A stretch of 34,672 bases of DNA, taken from positions 1-34,672 of the forward strand of contig JAGBEP010000027.1 of assembly GCA_017936925.1 (NCBI GenBank), written 5' to 3'. This document shows positions 34,440 to 34,672 of the stretch, in pieces (position 1 is the stretch's first letter; each line of letters starts with the position of its first letter). Source of the DNA: Clostridia bacterium. GTDB lineage: Bacteria > Bacillota > Clostridia > TANB77 > CAG-508. The translations under genes were made by a program, and so were the position numbers. Below the pieces are notes generated by a model. The model ran no database searches. It was not told the DNA's origin and worked only from the letters and a program-made list of their open reading frames with translations.

Positions 34440-34672
34440 ATGTCAGAGATATTAAATGATATTTCAAGGACTTTTAATGAGTATTTATTACTACCAAATT
34501 TAACTGATGAAAGATGTATACCATCAAATGTGAGTTTAAAAACTCCACTTACGAAATTTAAAAAAGGTGAAGAGCCTAAGTTTTATGCGAACATCCCTTT
34601 TGTGTCTGCAATTATGCAAGCTGTTTCAGGTGAAAAAATGGCAATTGCACTTGCGCGCGAAGGTGGATGTTC
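34440..34672 (+). CDS. guaB: IMP dehydrogenase, 5' part only (runs off the window)
   Basis: The open frame begins with ATG after AGGAGG (6 nt spacing) and continues past the window edge, giving the first 77 residues. [20 protein letters not shown], then [16 protein letters not shown] and [24 protein letters not shown] match the N-terminus of clostridial IMP dehydrogenase. The enzyme oxidises IMP to XMP, the committing step to GMP. The catalytic Cys loop and CBS domains would lie beyond the window, so completeness cannot be judged. Confidence 0.9.
   Translation, partial: MSEILNDISRTFNEYLLLPNLTDERCIPSNVSLKTPLTKFKKGEEPKFYANIPFVSAIMQAVSGEKMAIALAREGGC

Noticed and set aside
34380..34440. Purine riboswitch before guaB
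   Set aside because: The leader is only about 50-60 nt and lacks the conserved purine aptamer core.

Overview
The window comes from a very AT-rich, low-GC Gram-positive bacterium, most likely a class Clostridia (Bacillota) anaerobe. This rests on strong Shine-Dalgarno sites (AGGAGG type), near-exclusive AGA arginine codons in most genes, two T-box tRNA-sensing leaders, a Spo0A-type DNA-binding domain, single-chain GlyRS, MutS2, MltG, Obg and MreB, and sigma-A promoters that almost all have a 17-bp spacer. It looks chromosomal. No tRNA, rRNA, CRISPR array, insertion sequence or prophage module was recognised.

Layout. 1-3.6 kb: a reverse-strand SPFH/band-7 membrane protein, then a membrane-anchored SH3 protein with a decayed C-terminal domain and the transglycosylase MltG. 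3.6-7.3 kb: T-box-aspS, an unknown 302-aa protein and greA. 7.3-7.9 kb: an orphan gene of atypical composition. 8.0-10.6 kb: a MacB-like ABC transporter fusion. 10.6-14.2 kb: the accessory and most interesting part, with a Spo0A-like protein carrying a degenerate receiver, a divergent ECF-type sigma factor fused to a transmembrane helix and an extracytoplasmic domain, and a convergent two-gene operon for exported proteins. One of these exported proteins is visibly related to the sigma factor's own outer domain. 14.2-15.0 kb: a DnaA-box cluster and the glyS T-box leader. 15.0-19.6 kb: glyS, a second atypical orphan gene, trpS and obgE. 19.6-23.8 kb: an apparently cytoplasmic starch-binding-module protein, lexA and mutS2. 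24.1-27.9 kb: mreB, mtaB with an apparent 1-nt frameshift at its 5' end, and two unknown small proteins. 28.0-34.2 kb: the lower glycolytic operon gap-pgk-(membrane protein)-tpiA-gpmI, followed by a YezG/DUF600-like gene. The window ends inside guaB.

How the genes work together. Most of the window is housekeeping: translation (aspS, glyS, trpS, mtaB, obgE, greA), envelope and shape (mltG, mreB), DNA damage and recombination (lexA, mutS2) and glycolysis. The 10.6-14.2 kb block looks like a self-contained signalling island. I infer a membrane-tethered sigma factor that senses something outside the cell through a YcdB/PepSY-like domain shared with a secreted neighbour, together with a putative Spo0A-type output regulator. 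This island is the best candidate for an undescribed system. Domain calls are from reading the protein sequences by eye; no database search was run.
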